DNA of 64,000 nucleotides from Chitinophaga vietnamensis. GTDB taxonomy: Bacteria > Bacteroidota > Bacteroidia > Chitinophagales > Chitinophagaceae. The notes below the pieces were generated by a model. That model saw only the letters and a program-made list of their open reading frames with translations, did not search any database and had not been told where the DNA came from. This document shows positions 38,001 through 44,404 of this stretch, piece after piece; positions within the stretch are counted from its first letter, which is position 1; every line of letters starts with the position of its first letter. The stretch spans positions 496,001-560,000 of the forward strand of contig NZ_CABHMS010000002.1 of the NCBI RefSeq assembly GCF_902167635.1. The letters run 5' to 3'. The position numbers were made by a program, and so were the translations under genes.

Positions 38001-38341
38001 TCGCTAAAAACGATGTAGCCACCACCGTACAGAACTTCATCTCTTCCGGTATCGGTAACGTCACCGAATACTGGATGGTAGACCGCTCTTTCGCGAAACT
38101 GCGCGAAGTAACGATTGGTTACTCATTGCCCGCCAGACTGCTGGGTGGCAACCGTTTCATCAAATCGGCTACCTTCTCGCTGGTAGGCCGCAACCTGCTG
38201 TACTGGGCAAAACGTAAGGATATTGACCTCGACCAGTTTGCATCCGGTTATAATGATACCGACCGCTCACTCAACAATGGCGGCGTTCTCCAGAGCATGA
38301 CTGCCAGAAGGTATGGCTTTAACATCAATCTCAGTTTCTAA
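35030..38341 (+). CDS. SusC/RagA TonB-linked outer-membrane transporter
   Basis: Outer-membrane importer working with the SusD lipoprotein encoded next. It is 1103 aa from the ATG at 35030; the upstream open frame is not protein-like. It has a signal peptide (LWLALLLIAGNAIAQ), a carboxypeptidase-like domain (IKGKVTAADGAGIPGASVRE), a TonB-box-like LDEVVVTAMG, a plug (VDGVPINSDTW, VLKGANAAALYGFRGINGAI), then a ~900-residue barrel. No glycoside hydrolase lies beside this pair, so its substrate may be something other than a polysaccharide. It is probably controlled by the membrane AraC-type regulator upstream. Confidence 0.93.
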   Translation: MKMRLFTLRSTFLSLWLALLLIAGNAIAQDRIIKGKVTAADGAGIPGASVREKGKPGGAFTDTNGEFTIKASGPGAVLVFSYVGYLSQEVATGANTFFNISLQEDHKRLDEVVVTAMGIRKEAKRLGYSVQEVKGADLVKARDANPINSLSGKVAGLSVGASPEMLGRPDLVLRGSKDLLFVVDGVPINSDTWNINPDDVESYSVLKGANAAALYGFRGINGAIVITTKRGTKAAKGWQVDVNSSTMFEKGFLALPQIQEEYGRGTNFKYSYGDQLYDNNQRLPEWGPRFEGQLVKQFDSPWDPVNRVRTATPWTARGKDNFKRFMETGVINTNNISLSSATDRSDIRISVSNMNQKGMNPNTKLHTYALSLSAGYKITDKLKIEASANINKQYSPNIPDVNYGPNSYIYMFQVYGSADYNIDDLKDIYKAPQGVPGLIPYAQEYGRENSAWFIAKKWLRGHDKTDINGYIKASYKFNDALDLSLRTQITTWNQVRTEQVPAGTNLNTYTPWYYFGWYGDYREDRRNLFENNTDLILNYNKKISKFNISGLAGASMRSFTYNSLWGTTKALAVPNVYSLTNSKEAYSSFTWGSKMQVYSGFYSIDFTYDKFLTLSHTGRVDHVSTLADGYNTFYYPSVSLSSVISDYAHLPEFISLLKIRGSYANVKGALTSPTIASAFTRVTGQSTNAKLGYGTDLYTSYDGPTYANQMAYNNNSYYNNNPSVDFSNVIADPTLKPFTVSSYEAGADLRLFNNRLGVDFTYFTSLNGPQIFPFGIPPSSSYDKRNENAITTRKKGIEIALTAAPLRNPNGLSWDIGINYATYKETLDRINDHDEAIALNNHVYHKGERMDAIYGAGFVRDQSGNVVYSGGLPLRAPSDISNNVFLGHANPDFTFGFTNRFSYKNFTLSFQIDGRIGGKIYDEVYKDGMNGGTALASASGDFGTARLADWQSTNGGTQAPSGHYIADGVKITSGTPIYKDGQITNYKDLTFAKNDVATTVQNFISSGIGNVTEYWMVDRSFAKLREVTIGYSLPARLLGGNRFIKSATFSLVGRNLLYWAKRKDIDLDQFASGYNDTDRSLNNGGVLQSMTARRYGFNINLSF

Positions 38342-38359
38342 TTTCTTTAAATCATCAGT

Positions 38360-39949
38360 ATGAAGATATCATTCAAATATATCGCGGTGGTAATGCTGGC
38401 AATCGGGTCGGTGATCAGCGGTTGCCAGAAAGGGGACTTGCTTTCCGATCCCAACGTGGCAGCAGAAAATGCGCCTGTGCCGGTATCCCTGATCCTCAAT
38501 CACATCACCGCCAACCTGCTGCGGGAAGAGGAACCAGTGATCTCCACGGTATACCGTTACAACCAGAATATCGTTTCCAACTATTCTTATTATTTCGGCA
38601 GCAACGCCTACAACTGGTCCAATACCAATCATACCTACGATATGATCCGCTATTGCAACCAGCTGGAAATACAGGCGAAGCGCCAGTATAACAACACTAC
38701 CAACGTGTATTTCGCGCTCAGCAAGTTTTTCAAGGCCTATGCCTATATCTGGCTGTCGCAGCGCGTGGGAGATATCCCGATGTCACAGGCGGGCGATGTG
38801 AACAACCTTGCACCCGCTTACGACAACCAGCATGATGTATACAAAAACTGCCTGGCCATGCTGGATACCGCCAATACCATGATGGGTACCCTGATGAACA
38901 CGCCCGGCGTGCCTGCCAGCAAGGTAGACGCCAATGGCGACATCTTCGGTCTTACCTACCTGCAATGGCGCAAAGTGATCAATACTTACCGCTTGCGCGT
39001 ATTGATCAGCCTGAGCAAACGTGCAGACGACAATGCAGACCTCAACATCAAATCGCAGTTTGCCACTATCTTCAACAATCCTGCACAGTACCCGGTAATG
39101 ACCTCCGGCGATGATAACATGGTATACCGTTATACCAGTGTTACCCTGTATCCGCCAAACCGCTCTGGCAACGCGCCGTATAACAACTGCGCCAATATCA
39201 GCAAAACCTTCTTCAGCGTAACGGCGGCGTATAACGATCCGCGCGTGTTTGCCCTCACTATTCCTGCGCCGGCGCAACTGGCTGCTGGTAAACAGGTCAG
39301 CGATTTTACCGCTTATGTGGGAGAAGACAACGGGAAATCGCAAGGGCTGATGTCGAGCTTCTCTGCTGATGGAAAATATTCTTCGTTGAGCTATAACCGT
39401 TATATGTCATCTGCTTCAGGCGCCAATGCGGAGCCCTATATCGTGATCGGCTATACGGAGTTGTGCTTCAATATCGCGGAAGCAGCCTACCGTGGCTGGA
39501 TCGCGGCGGACCCGGCCACCTGGTACCTGAATGGTATCAATGCATCGATGAAATGGTATGGCCTCTCACAGGGGCAAACACTCACCATCGGCAACGTGGA
39601 TGGCTCCAAACCCAATCAGGGTACTGCCGTTGTTGACATCGCCGGTTTCCTCGCCAATCCTAACGTGGTGTACAATCCGGTGAATGGTCTCAACCAGATC
39701 CTGACGCAGAAGTATGTAGCCTTCTTTATGAACTCCGGTTTTGAGGCTTACTACAACTGGCGCAGAACAGGCATTCCGGCTTTCAGCCAGGGTGGCGCAG
39801 GCATCGGTACCGCCAGCAATATGATCCCGCTGCGTTGGCAATATCCGCAGGACGAGATCACCTACAATAACAATAACTACAAAGCGGCCGTAAGCAGCCA
39901 GTATGGCGGCACGGACGATGTGAACGCGAAAATGTGGCTGATTAAATAA
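38360..39949 (+). CDS. SusD/RagB-like surface lipoprotein (SusD-like_2)
   Basis: Substrate-capturing lid partner of the SusC protein. It is 529 aa with a lipoprotein signal (VVMLAIGSVISGC, Cys22) and the TPR-like SusD fold indicated by ALSKFFKAYAYIWLSQRVGD near 120, YTELCFNIAEAAYRGW near 370 and a C-terminal YVAFFMNSGFEAYYNWRRTG. It belongs to the SusD-like_2 branch rather than the starch-type branch. It begins 18 nt after the SusC stop and is closed by a long hairpin. Confidence 0.92.
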   Translation: MKISFKYIAVVMLAIGSVISGCQKGDLLSDPNVAAENAPVPVSLILNHITANLLREEEPVISTVYRYNQNIVSNYSYYFGSNAYNWSNTNHTYDMIRYCNQLEIQAKRQYNNTTNVYFALSKFFKAYAYIWLSQRVGDIPMSQAGDVNNLAPAYDNQHDVYKNCLAMLDTANTMMGTLMNTPGVPASKVDANGDIFGLTYLQWRKVINTYRLRVLISLSKRADDNADLNIKSQFATIFNNPAQYPVMTSGDDNMVYRYTSVTLYPPNRSGNAPYNNCANISKTFFSVTAAYNDPRVFALTIPAPAQLAAGKQVSDFTAYVGEDNGKSQGLMSSFSADGKYSSLSYNRYMSSASGANAEPYIVIGYTELCFNIAEAAYRGWIAADPATWYLNGINASMKWYGLSQGQTLTIGNVDGSKPNQGTAVVDIAGFLANPNVVYNPVNGLNQILTQKYVAFFMNSGFEAYYNWRRTGIPAFSQGGAGIGTASNMIPLRWQYPQDEITYNNNNYKAAVSSQYGGTDDVNAKMWLIK

Positions 39950-40024
39950 TTTACGGATTTGCGGATTTTTTGATTTACGGATTGAGACAAATCCGTAAAT
40001 CAAAAAATCCGTAAATCCGTAAAT
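39949..40024. terminator. 35-bp hairpin built of ATTTACGGATT-type units
   Basis: The left arm 39949-39983 and right arm 39990-40024 pair along 35 bp with one G-T wobble and a 6-nt loop. The arms are themselves composed of repeated TTTACGGAT/ATCCGTAAA units. It starts at the last base of the SusD stop and ends 9 nt before the next gene. It should terminate transcription or stabilise the susCD mRNA; it may also be a dispersed repeat element. Confidence 0.8.
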
Positions 40025-40033
40025 AATTACTTT

Positions 40034-40525
40034 ATGGAGAAACTATATCATATCTCTGAAGACCCGAAGATCAAATGCTTCGAGCCGCGGGATCAGAAGG
40101 TGTTCGCTATTTCTGGCGAGCTGTTACACAACTACCTGTTACCAAGGGATTGCCCGCGCGTAACCTACTATTGCGGCCCGCAGACTTCCGCCACTGACCG
40201 TGCCCTGTTCTTTGGCTATAGCACCGCTAATTATATTGTGGCCGTAGAATCGGCCTGGCTCAAACGGATACAACAGGCCATCATCTACTGTTATGAATTT
40301 CCGGCAGATGATTTCTTCCTCTTCGATCCCTGCGCAGGATATTACATCGCGCAGAAAGCGATCACGCCATTGCAGGTGAAGCCAATTTACAATGTGATGG
40401 AAGAGATGCTGAAACGCCAGGTGGAACTGCGTTTTATGCCATCGATCACCGGCCTCGCCGATGCGGTGAAACATTCTTCGCTCAATTTTTCGCTCATCCG
40501 TATGCAGTATGCCAAACAAGCCTGA
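40034..40525 (+). CDS. Uncharacterised small protein (DUF6886-like)
   Basis: A 163-aa cytoplasmic protein without signal or membrane segment. It begins MEKLYHISEDPKIKCFEPR and contains PRDCPRVTYYC, and FFLFDPCAGYYIA. The LYHxSEdp...F.PR opening and PRDCPR motif resemble proteins annotated as DUF6886, recalled by eye and not verified. No function is known. It stands alone between the hairpin and a convergent response-regulator gene whose stop is 1 nt away. Confidence 0.75.
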   Translation: MEKLYHISEDPKIKCFEPRDQKVFAISGELLHNYLLPRDCPRVTYYCGPQTSATDRALFFGYSTANYIVAVESAWLKRIQQAIIYCYEFPADDFFLFDPCAGYYIAQKAITPLQVKPIYNVMEEMLKRQVELRFMPSITGLADAVKHSSLNFSLIRMQYAKQA

Positions 40526-40526
40526 G

Positions 40527-41276
40527 TCACTTTAACATCTGACGCGTTTTCAGCAGCGCCTCTTTATAGCGGCGGCTCATGTAGATCATGTGCCCGTTAT
40601 TAAGCGTCACGTAATTCTCTGCGGTATTGATCTCTCTTACTTCGTCGAGGTTGACGATGAAGTTGCGGTGTATACGTTGAAAAAGCGCTGCGGGCAGCAT
40701 ATCCATCAATACTTTGAGGGAGTGGAAAACGAGGAAACGCGCATCGCGTGTGATAATGCTGCAATACTTGTCATCTACCTCCACAAAAAGGATCTCCTTC
40801 ACGGGCACTTTCACCAGGTTATTCCCTTTCTTGATAAAGAACTCCTGTTGCGTAACGGCGGCAGCGGTTTGGCTGGTGGTGAACAGGCCAGGCTGCGCTA
40901 CCAATTTTTCTATGGCCAGTTCCAGGGTGAATTGCAGCTCTATTTCATTGAAAGGTTTTACCAGGTAAGCAAAGGGAGTGGTTTTCTTTGCTTCCCCGAA
41001 TGTTTGCCGGTCGGTGATGCTGGTGATGAAGATGAAAGGCTTGCGGAGCAAGGGATTTTCGTTAATGGTTTGTGCAAATATAAGTCCGTCTGCCGCGCCA
41101 TTCAGCAGGATATCGATGATCACCAGGTCGGGCGGCGCTTTGTAAAATTCCTGCAAGCCACTGGCGAGAGAGCCGGCTACGGCGGTAACGAGGTAGCCGT
41201 TGCTTTCCAGTAAGCTGCGGAGATAGTTGGCCTCGCGCTGGTTATCTTCTATGATGAGGATACGGATCGGTTCCAT
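40527..41276 (-). CDS. LytTR-family response regulator
   Basis: Two-component response regulator of about 249 aa from the ATG at 41276 (MEPIRILIIEDNQREANYLR). The receiver domain has acidic residues in IIEDN, the phosphoacceptor Asp55 in LVIIDILLNG and Lys in AYLVKPFN. The C-terminal LytTR DNA-binding domain contains VKEILFVEVDDKYCSI, RIHRNFIVNLDEVREI, and GHMIYMSRRYKEAL. It starts 5 nt after the kinase stop, so the pair is cotranscribed. It likely regulates nearby targets, possibly the divergent tail-collar cassette. Confidence 0.93.
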   Translation of the reverse strand: MEPIRILIIEDNQREANYLRSLLESNGYLVTAVAGSLASGLQEFYKAPPDLVIIDILLNGAADGLIFAQTINENPLLRKPFIFITSITDRQTFGEAKKTTPFAYLVKPFNEIELQFTLELAIEKLVAQPGLFTTSQTAAAVTQQEFFIKKGNNLVKVPVKEILFVEVDDKYCSIITRDARFLVFHSLKVLMDMLPAALFQRIHRNFIVNLDEVREINTAENYVTLNNGHMIYMSRRYKEALLKTRQMLK

Positions 41277-41281
41277 GGTGT

Positions 41282-43084
41282 TCAGGCAATAGGTAAAGTG
41301 ATCAGGATGAGGGCGCCTGTATGGGAGGCAGGGGCGGTAATGCTGCCCCGGTTCATTTGCAAGAGGTAGTGACATAGCCACAAACCGAGGCCAGTGGAGG
41401 GTTCGCCGGCGGTGCCGCTTCGCTGTTTCTTTTCATTGATCGCAAACAGGTTGGCACGTGTTTCCGGCGGAATGCCAATGCCGCTGTCTTGTATGCGGAG
41501 CTGTGCCATACCGTTTTCTTCGGTGGCGCTGATGCGGATGATTCCCTTGTTCGTGTATTTGACAGCGTTACCCATCACATTCCTGAGCACTGTTTTTACC
41601 GCGTTGATATCCGCGTGGATCATCAACTCCGGCGGGATAAGCGTTTCCAGCTGGTTGTGTTTGCGTTGCAATGCGGGCTTGAGATCATGCGCTACCTGTT
41701 GTACAATGGCTGCCAGCGGCAGTTGTTCCGGGTGAAAAGGGTAGCGGCCTGATTGTATCCATACCCATTGCATCAGGTTATCAAGGAGGTGCTGATATTG
41801 TTTCAGTTCCGCCTGCATGGTGTGGAGGTTCTCTTGTAATGCTGGTTGGTGGCGGTTTGCCAGGAGTTGTACATTTTCGTTGGCGAGCAGTTGCAGGGAG
41901 AATACAGGCGAGCGCAGATCATGCGCTACTACAGAAAACAGTTTCTCCCTCGTTTGCAATAATGTTTCCACTTGTGTTTTCTGGGAGAGGATCACGCGGT
42001 TACTTCTGACCTTCTGGCGTACGGCGAGCAGGCTGATGATACTAAGCGCCATGAAGGAACCTGCCGCCACGAGGAAGGTATTGCGCTGCCATCGTTTTTG
42101 TTTGATCTCGGCCAGCTGCAACTGGCTCCTGTGCTGCATGTTGACTAGTTCCTGCTGTTTAAGTGCGAGGGCGGTATTCTTCTCTTTCTGTGCCAGGTCC
42201 CATACTTTATCGCGGTTCCAGATACTGTCTTTTACCTGCAGGTATGCTTCGAGGTAGTTAGTGGCTGCATGGTAGTTGCCCAGGTTTTTCATGGCTACAA
42301 AAAGATTGTAGCTGGCATTCTGCTGCACGGCCAGGCTTCGTTGTTGCTGTGCGAGGGCCAGGCTTTTTTTCCAGTAAGGGATGGCTTTTTTATCGAGGTA
42401 CTGTTCATAGTACAGGTCCCCGATATTGAGGTAGGAGGTAGCGATGCCGGTGGTATCGCGCAAGGCTGTTTCGAGCTGCAGGCTTTTCTGGTGGAAGGTT
42501 TCCGCCTCCTGATATTTTTCCAGGTACAGGTAGCACAGCGCGGTATTGTTGAATACCGTGCGTTGCAGGCTGGCGCTGGTATCGAAGCCGGGCATGCGTT
42601 GTATGGCGGCATAGCAGGTGAGCGCTTGCTGGTATTGCCTGGCATTGAAATACAATACGGCAAGATCGGACCGGGCTTCGGCAGCTAGTGGGAAACGTCG
42701 TTCCCTTGCAATGGCGATGGCTTGTTGTAAAGCGGCTGCGCCTTTCTGTGGCAGCTTGCCGCGCAAGTAGATGTTCCATTCTATCAGGTGCGCAAGATAC
42801 AGGAGCGTATCGTCAGGCTGTTTTTCCAGTTGGTCGATCGCTTTGAGCACATGCGGCAGCGCCTCGTTGTATTGTTGTTGTGCCAGCAGGCGATGCGCCT
42901 GGTGGTACCGGGTGGCGAAGGGCAGCATACTGCCTTGCAGCGGCAGGAACAGCGGTGAGCGGCACACATAGCAATGCGCACGGAACTGCTGCTCCGCGAG
43001 CCGGGTATTGAGGTTGTTCTGCGCCGTCGCCGGTGAAATGCTGCCTAATAACAGGAACGTATAAACGAAAATCAGTGAGCGCAT
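41282..43084 (-). CDS. Sensor histidine kinase with periplasmic TPR domain
   Basis: A 600-aa sensor kinase: signal sequence (…GSISPATAQ), about 270 residues of TPR repeats (YNEALPHVLKAIDQLEKQPD, YQEAETFHQKSLQLETALRD), one membrane segment (TFLVAAGSFMALSIISLLAV), HisKA with H-box VVAHDLRSP (His near 388), and an ATPase domain with the N-box NVMGNAVKYTNKG, DSGIGIPP, and TGLGLWL. It is the usual Bacteroidota TPR-kinase design. It is cotranscribed with the LytTR regulator downstream and probably with the small gene 15 nt upstream. The signal sensed is unknown. Confidence 0.92.
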   Translation of the reverse strand: MRSLIFVYTFLLLGSISPATAQNNLNTRLAEQQFRAHCYVCRSPLFLPLQGSMLPFATRYHQAHRLLAQQQYNEALPHVLKAIDQLEKQPDDTLLYLAHLIEWNIYLRGKLPQKGAAALQQAIAIARERRFPLAAEARSDLAVLYFNARQYQQALTCYAAIQRMPGFDTSASLQRTVFNNTALCYLYLEKYQEAETFHQKSLQLETALRDTTGIATSYLNIGDLYYEQYLDKKAIPYWKKSLALAQQQRSLAVQQNASYNLFVAMKNLGNYHAATNYLEAYLQVKDSIWNRDKVWDLAQKEKNTALALKQQELVNMQHRSQLQLAEIKQKRWQRNTFLVAAGSFMALSIISLLAVRQKVRSNRVILSQKTQVETLLQTREKLFSVVAHDLRSPVFSLQLLANENVQLLANRHQPALQENLHTMQAELKQYQHLLDNLMQWVWIQSGRYPFHPEQLPLAAIVQQVAHDLKPALQRKHNQLETLIPPELMIHADINAVKTVLRNVMGNAVKYTNKGIIRISATEENGMAQLRIQDSGIGIPPETRANLFAINEKKQRSGTAGEPSTGLGLWLCHYLLQMNRGSITAPASHTGALILITLPIA

Positions 43085-43099
43085 TTCGTTACAGATAGG

Positions 43100-43516
43100 T
43101 TATGAGCTGGAACCGTCTTTGGGCATGGATATAGTCCCGCGCTTCGGGCCACACTCGTCTGGCAGGTCATCCGTGACCTGTATCAGCTGAATGGTGGCAT
43201 CTAGCTGTACGTCGAATGAAATCAGGTAAAGATAGTTGCCTGGAAGTACGTCGGGTACAGGAGGATTCAGTGGAGAGATACAAAAGTTGGCCGCGATCAG
43301 CTCCTGCGTGCATGGGGCATTGTCTCCCCGTGTGATATGGATATTATCGATATCTGCGATCGGTAAGGAACAGATAATATTCACGTGGCACGAATATTCT
43401 GCGCTGAGATACTCCGGCGGCAGTTTTTCTGCGCTCATACAGAGGACATTCACGGAACTTACCAGTGGACCAGACAAAGGCGTGATCTTGACGCCTTCAA
43501 CAGTGGCAAAGGGCAT
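43100..43516 (-). CDS. Unknown small cysteine-containing protein
   Basis: A 138-aa protein I do not recognise. It has no signal peptide or membrane segment, six cysteines (for example LCMSAEK, EYSCHVNIICS, NAPCTQE, ANFCIS) and a beta-rich look (YLYLISFDVQLDATIQLIQV). It is the first gene of a minus-strand run with the TPR kinase (15 nt) and LytTR regulator. It is divergent from the tail-collar cassette, so it may be a regulatory or structural companion of that cassette. Gene reality is supported by its tight spacing to the kinase gene. Confidence 0.6.
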   Translation of the reverse strand: MPFATVEGVKITPLSGPLVSSVNVLCMSAEKLPPEYLSAEYSCHVNIICSLPIADIDNIHITRGDNAPCTQELIAANFCISPLNPPVPDVLPGNYLYLISFDVQLDATIQLIQVTDDLPDECGPKRGTISMPKDGSSS

Positions 43517-43659
43517 AGGATAATTTTCCTACAATATACCACATTCCCATCACCTGCGCGCCATTGCTTCCACATTTTCCGCCACTTGCGGTAATAGCTG
43601 CGCCACTCGGGCCAATGCCGTCAATAACCATCTCTATGACCGATAATTTTGACTTCATG

Positions 43660-43671
43660 ATCACCGGTGAT
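43660..43671. promoter_or_regulatory. 12-bp palindrome ATCACCGGTGAT in the divergent promoter region
   Basis: A perfect palindrome lies in the 195-nt gap between the minus-strand kinase operon and the plus-strand cassette, 40 nt before the latter's first start. It is a candidate operator or LytTR-associated site. The rest of the gap holds no gene beyond a possible 14-codon frame (43636-43680). Confidence 0.35.
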
Positions 43672-43711
43672 ATGTCTTAAACATTTCCTAACCACCTTTT
43701 AAACTTATTTT

Positions 43712-44332
43712 ATGGCAGACATCAAACTGAATTTCGTGAACCGTTCCAACGACAGGAACAATTCCAGCATCGTTATTTTCCAGAAGAATGTAGCTACCGA
43801 TTTTAACGAGGTCGCAGTGGCCTGGCGCGTGATTAAAAATTGCGGCCAAACCTGGAACCATCCTTTTACCTATCCGATGACCATGACTGTTTCCGCCAGC
43901 GACAGCTGGGGTAACTACAGCCCTCAACAGAAAGCTATCAATGGCCAGCAATTTCTGGTAGTGCAGGATAACAGCGGTGACATCCTGCGCCGTGGCTCTT
44001 TTGCCGCCAGCCCTAATGAAGTGGAAGTGCTCAACACCCTTGAAGTGGGCGCTATTGATGCCAATATCTACAAAGATGGCCGCCTGCTGGCCACCAAAAC
44101 ATCGATTGCTCCCGGCCAGAAGGCAGTGTTTGAATTTAAACCCACTATCTGGATCGGTGTGGTATCACAAGTGGAAGAGGGCGAGATAATGAACGCCGCT
44201 ATCCTTTCGCAGGTGAATACAGAGCTGTCACTGTTCGGTCTTGTCAGCGCTGATATCGTGATGACGGGCGGCGGCCCTGGCCCCGATGCCACCGGCTTCC
44301 AGTTCACGTTGCAGAACCAGCAATACGCCTGA
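43712..44332 (+). CDS. Unknown beta-rich protein, first gene of tail-collar cassette
   Basis: A 206-aa protein with no signal peptide. It begins MADIKLNFVNRSNDRNNSS and contains VAWRVIKNCGQTWNHPF. The regular alternation of strands and the segment KPTIWIGVVSQVEEGEIMN suggest an immunoglobulin- or jelly-roll-like sandwich. I know similar proteins exist as uncharacterised entries in diverse bacteria, but no function. It is followed by an intergenic hairpin and the 896-aa gene; the three genes share strand and spacing (72 and 10 nt). A role as a structural or adhesin component is inference. Confidence 0.75.
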   Translation: MADIKLNFVNRSNDRNNSSIVIFQKNVATDFNEVAVAWRVIKNCGQTWNHPFTYPMTMTVSASDSWGNYSPQQKAINGQQFLVVQDNSGDILRRGSFAASPNEVEVLNTLEVGAIDANIYKDGRLLATKTSIAPGQKAVFEFKPTIWIGVVSQVEEGEIMNAAILSQVNTELSLFGLVSADIVMTGGGPGPDATGFQFTLQNQQYA

Positions 44333-44351
44333 AAATAACGATGCCTTTTCT

Positions 44352-44382
44352 CCGGCAGGATACCGCAACGGTATCCTGCCGG
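44352..44382 (+). other. Perfect 13-bp intercistronic hairpin
   Basis: CCGGCAGGATACC (44352-44364) pairs with 44370-44382 around GCAAC in the gap between the first and second cassette genes. No T-tract follows, so it is more likely an mRNA processing or partial attenuation element than a full terminator. It would favour higher expression of the first gene. Confidence 0.65.
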
Positions 44383-44404
44383 ATCACCTTCAAACAGCAA
44401 TGTT

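Noticed and set aside
39949-40024. CRISPR-like array
   Set aside because: The repeated units form a single palindromic hairpin without spacers.
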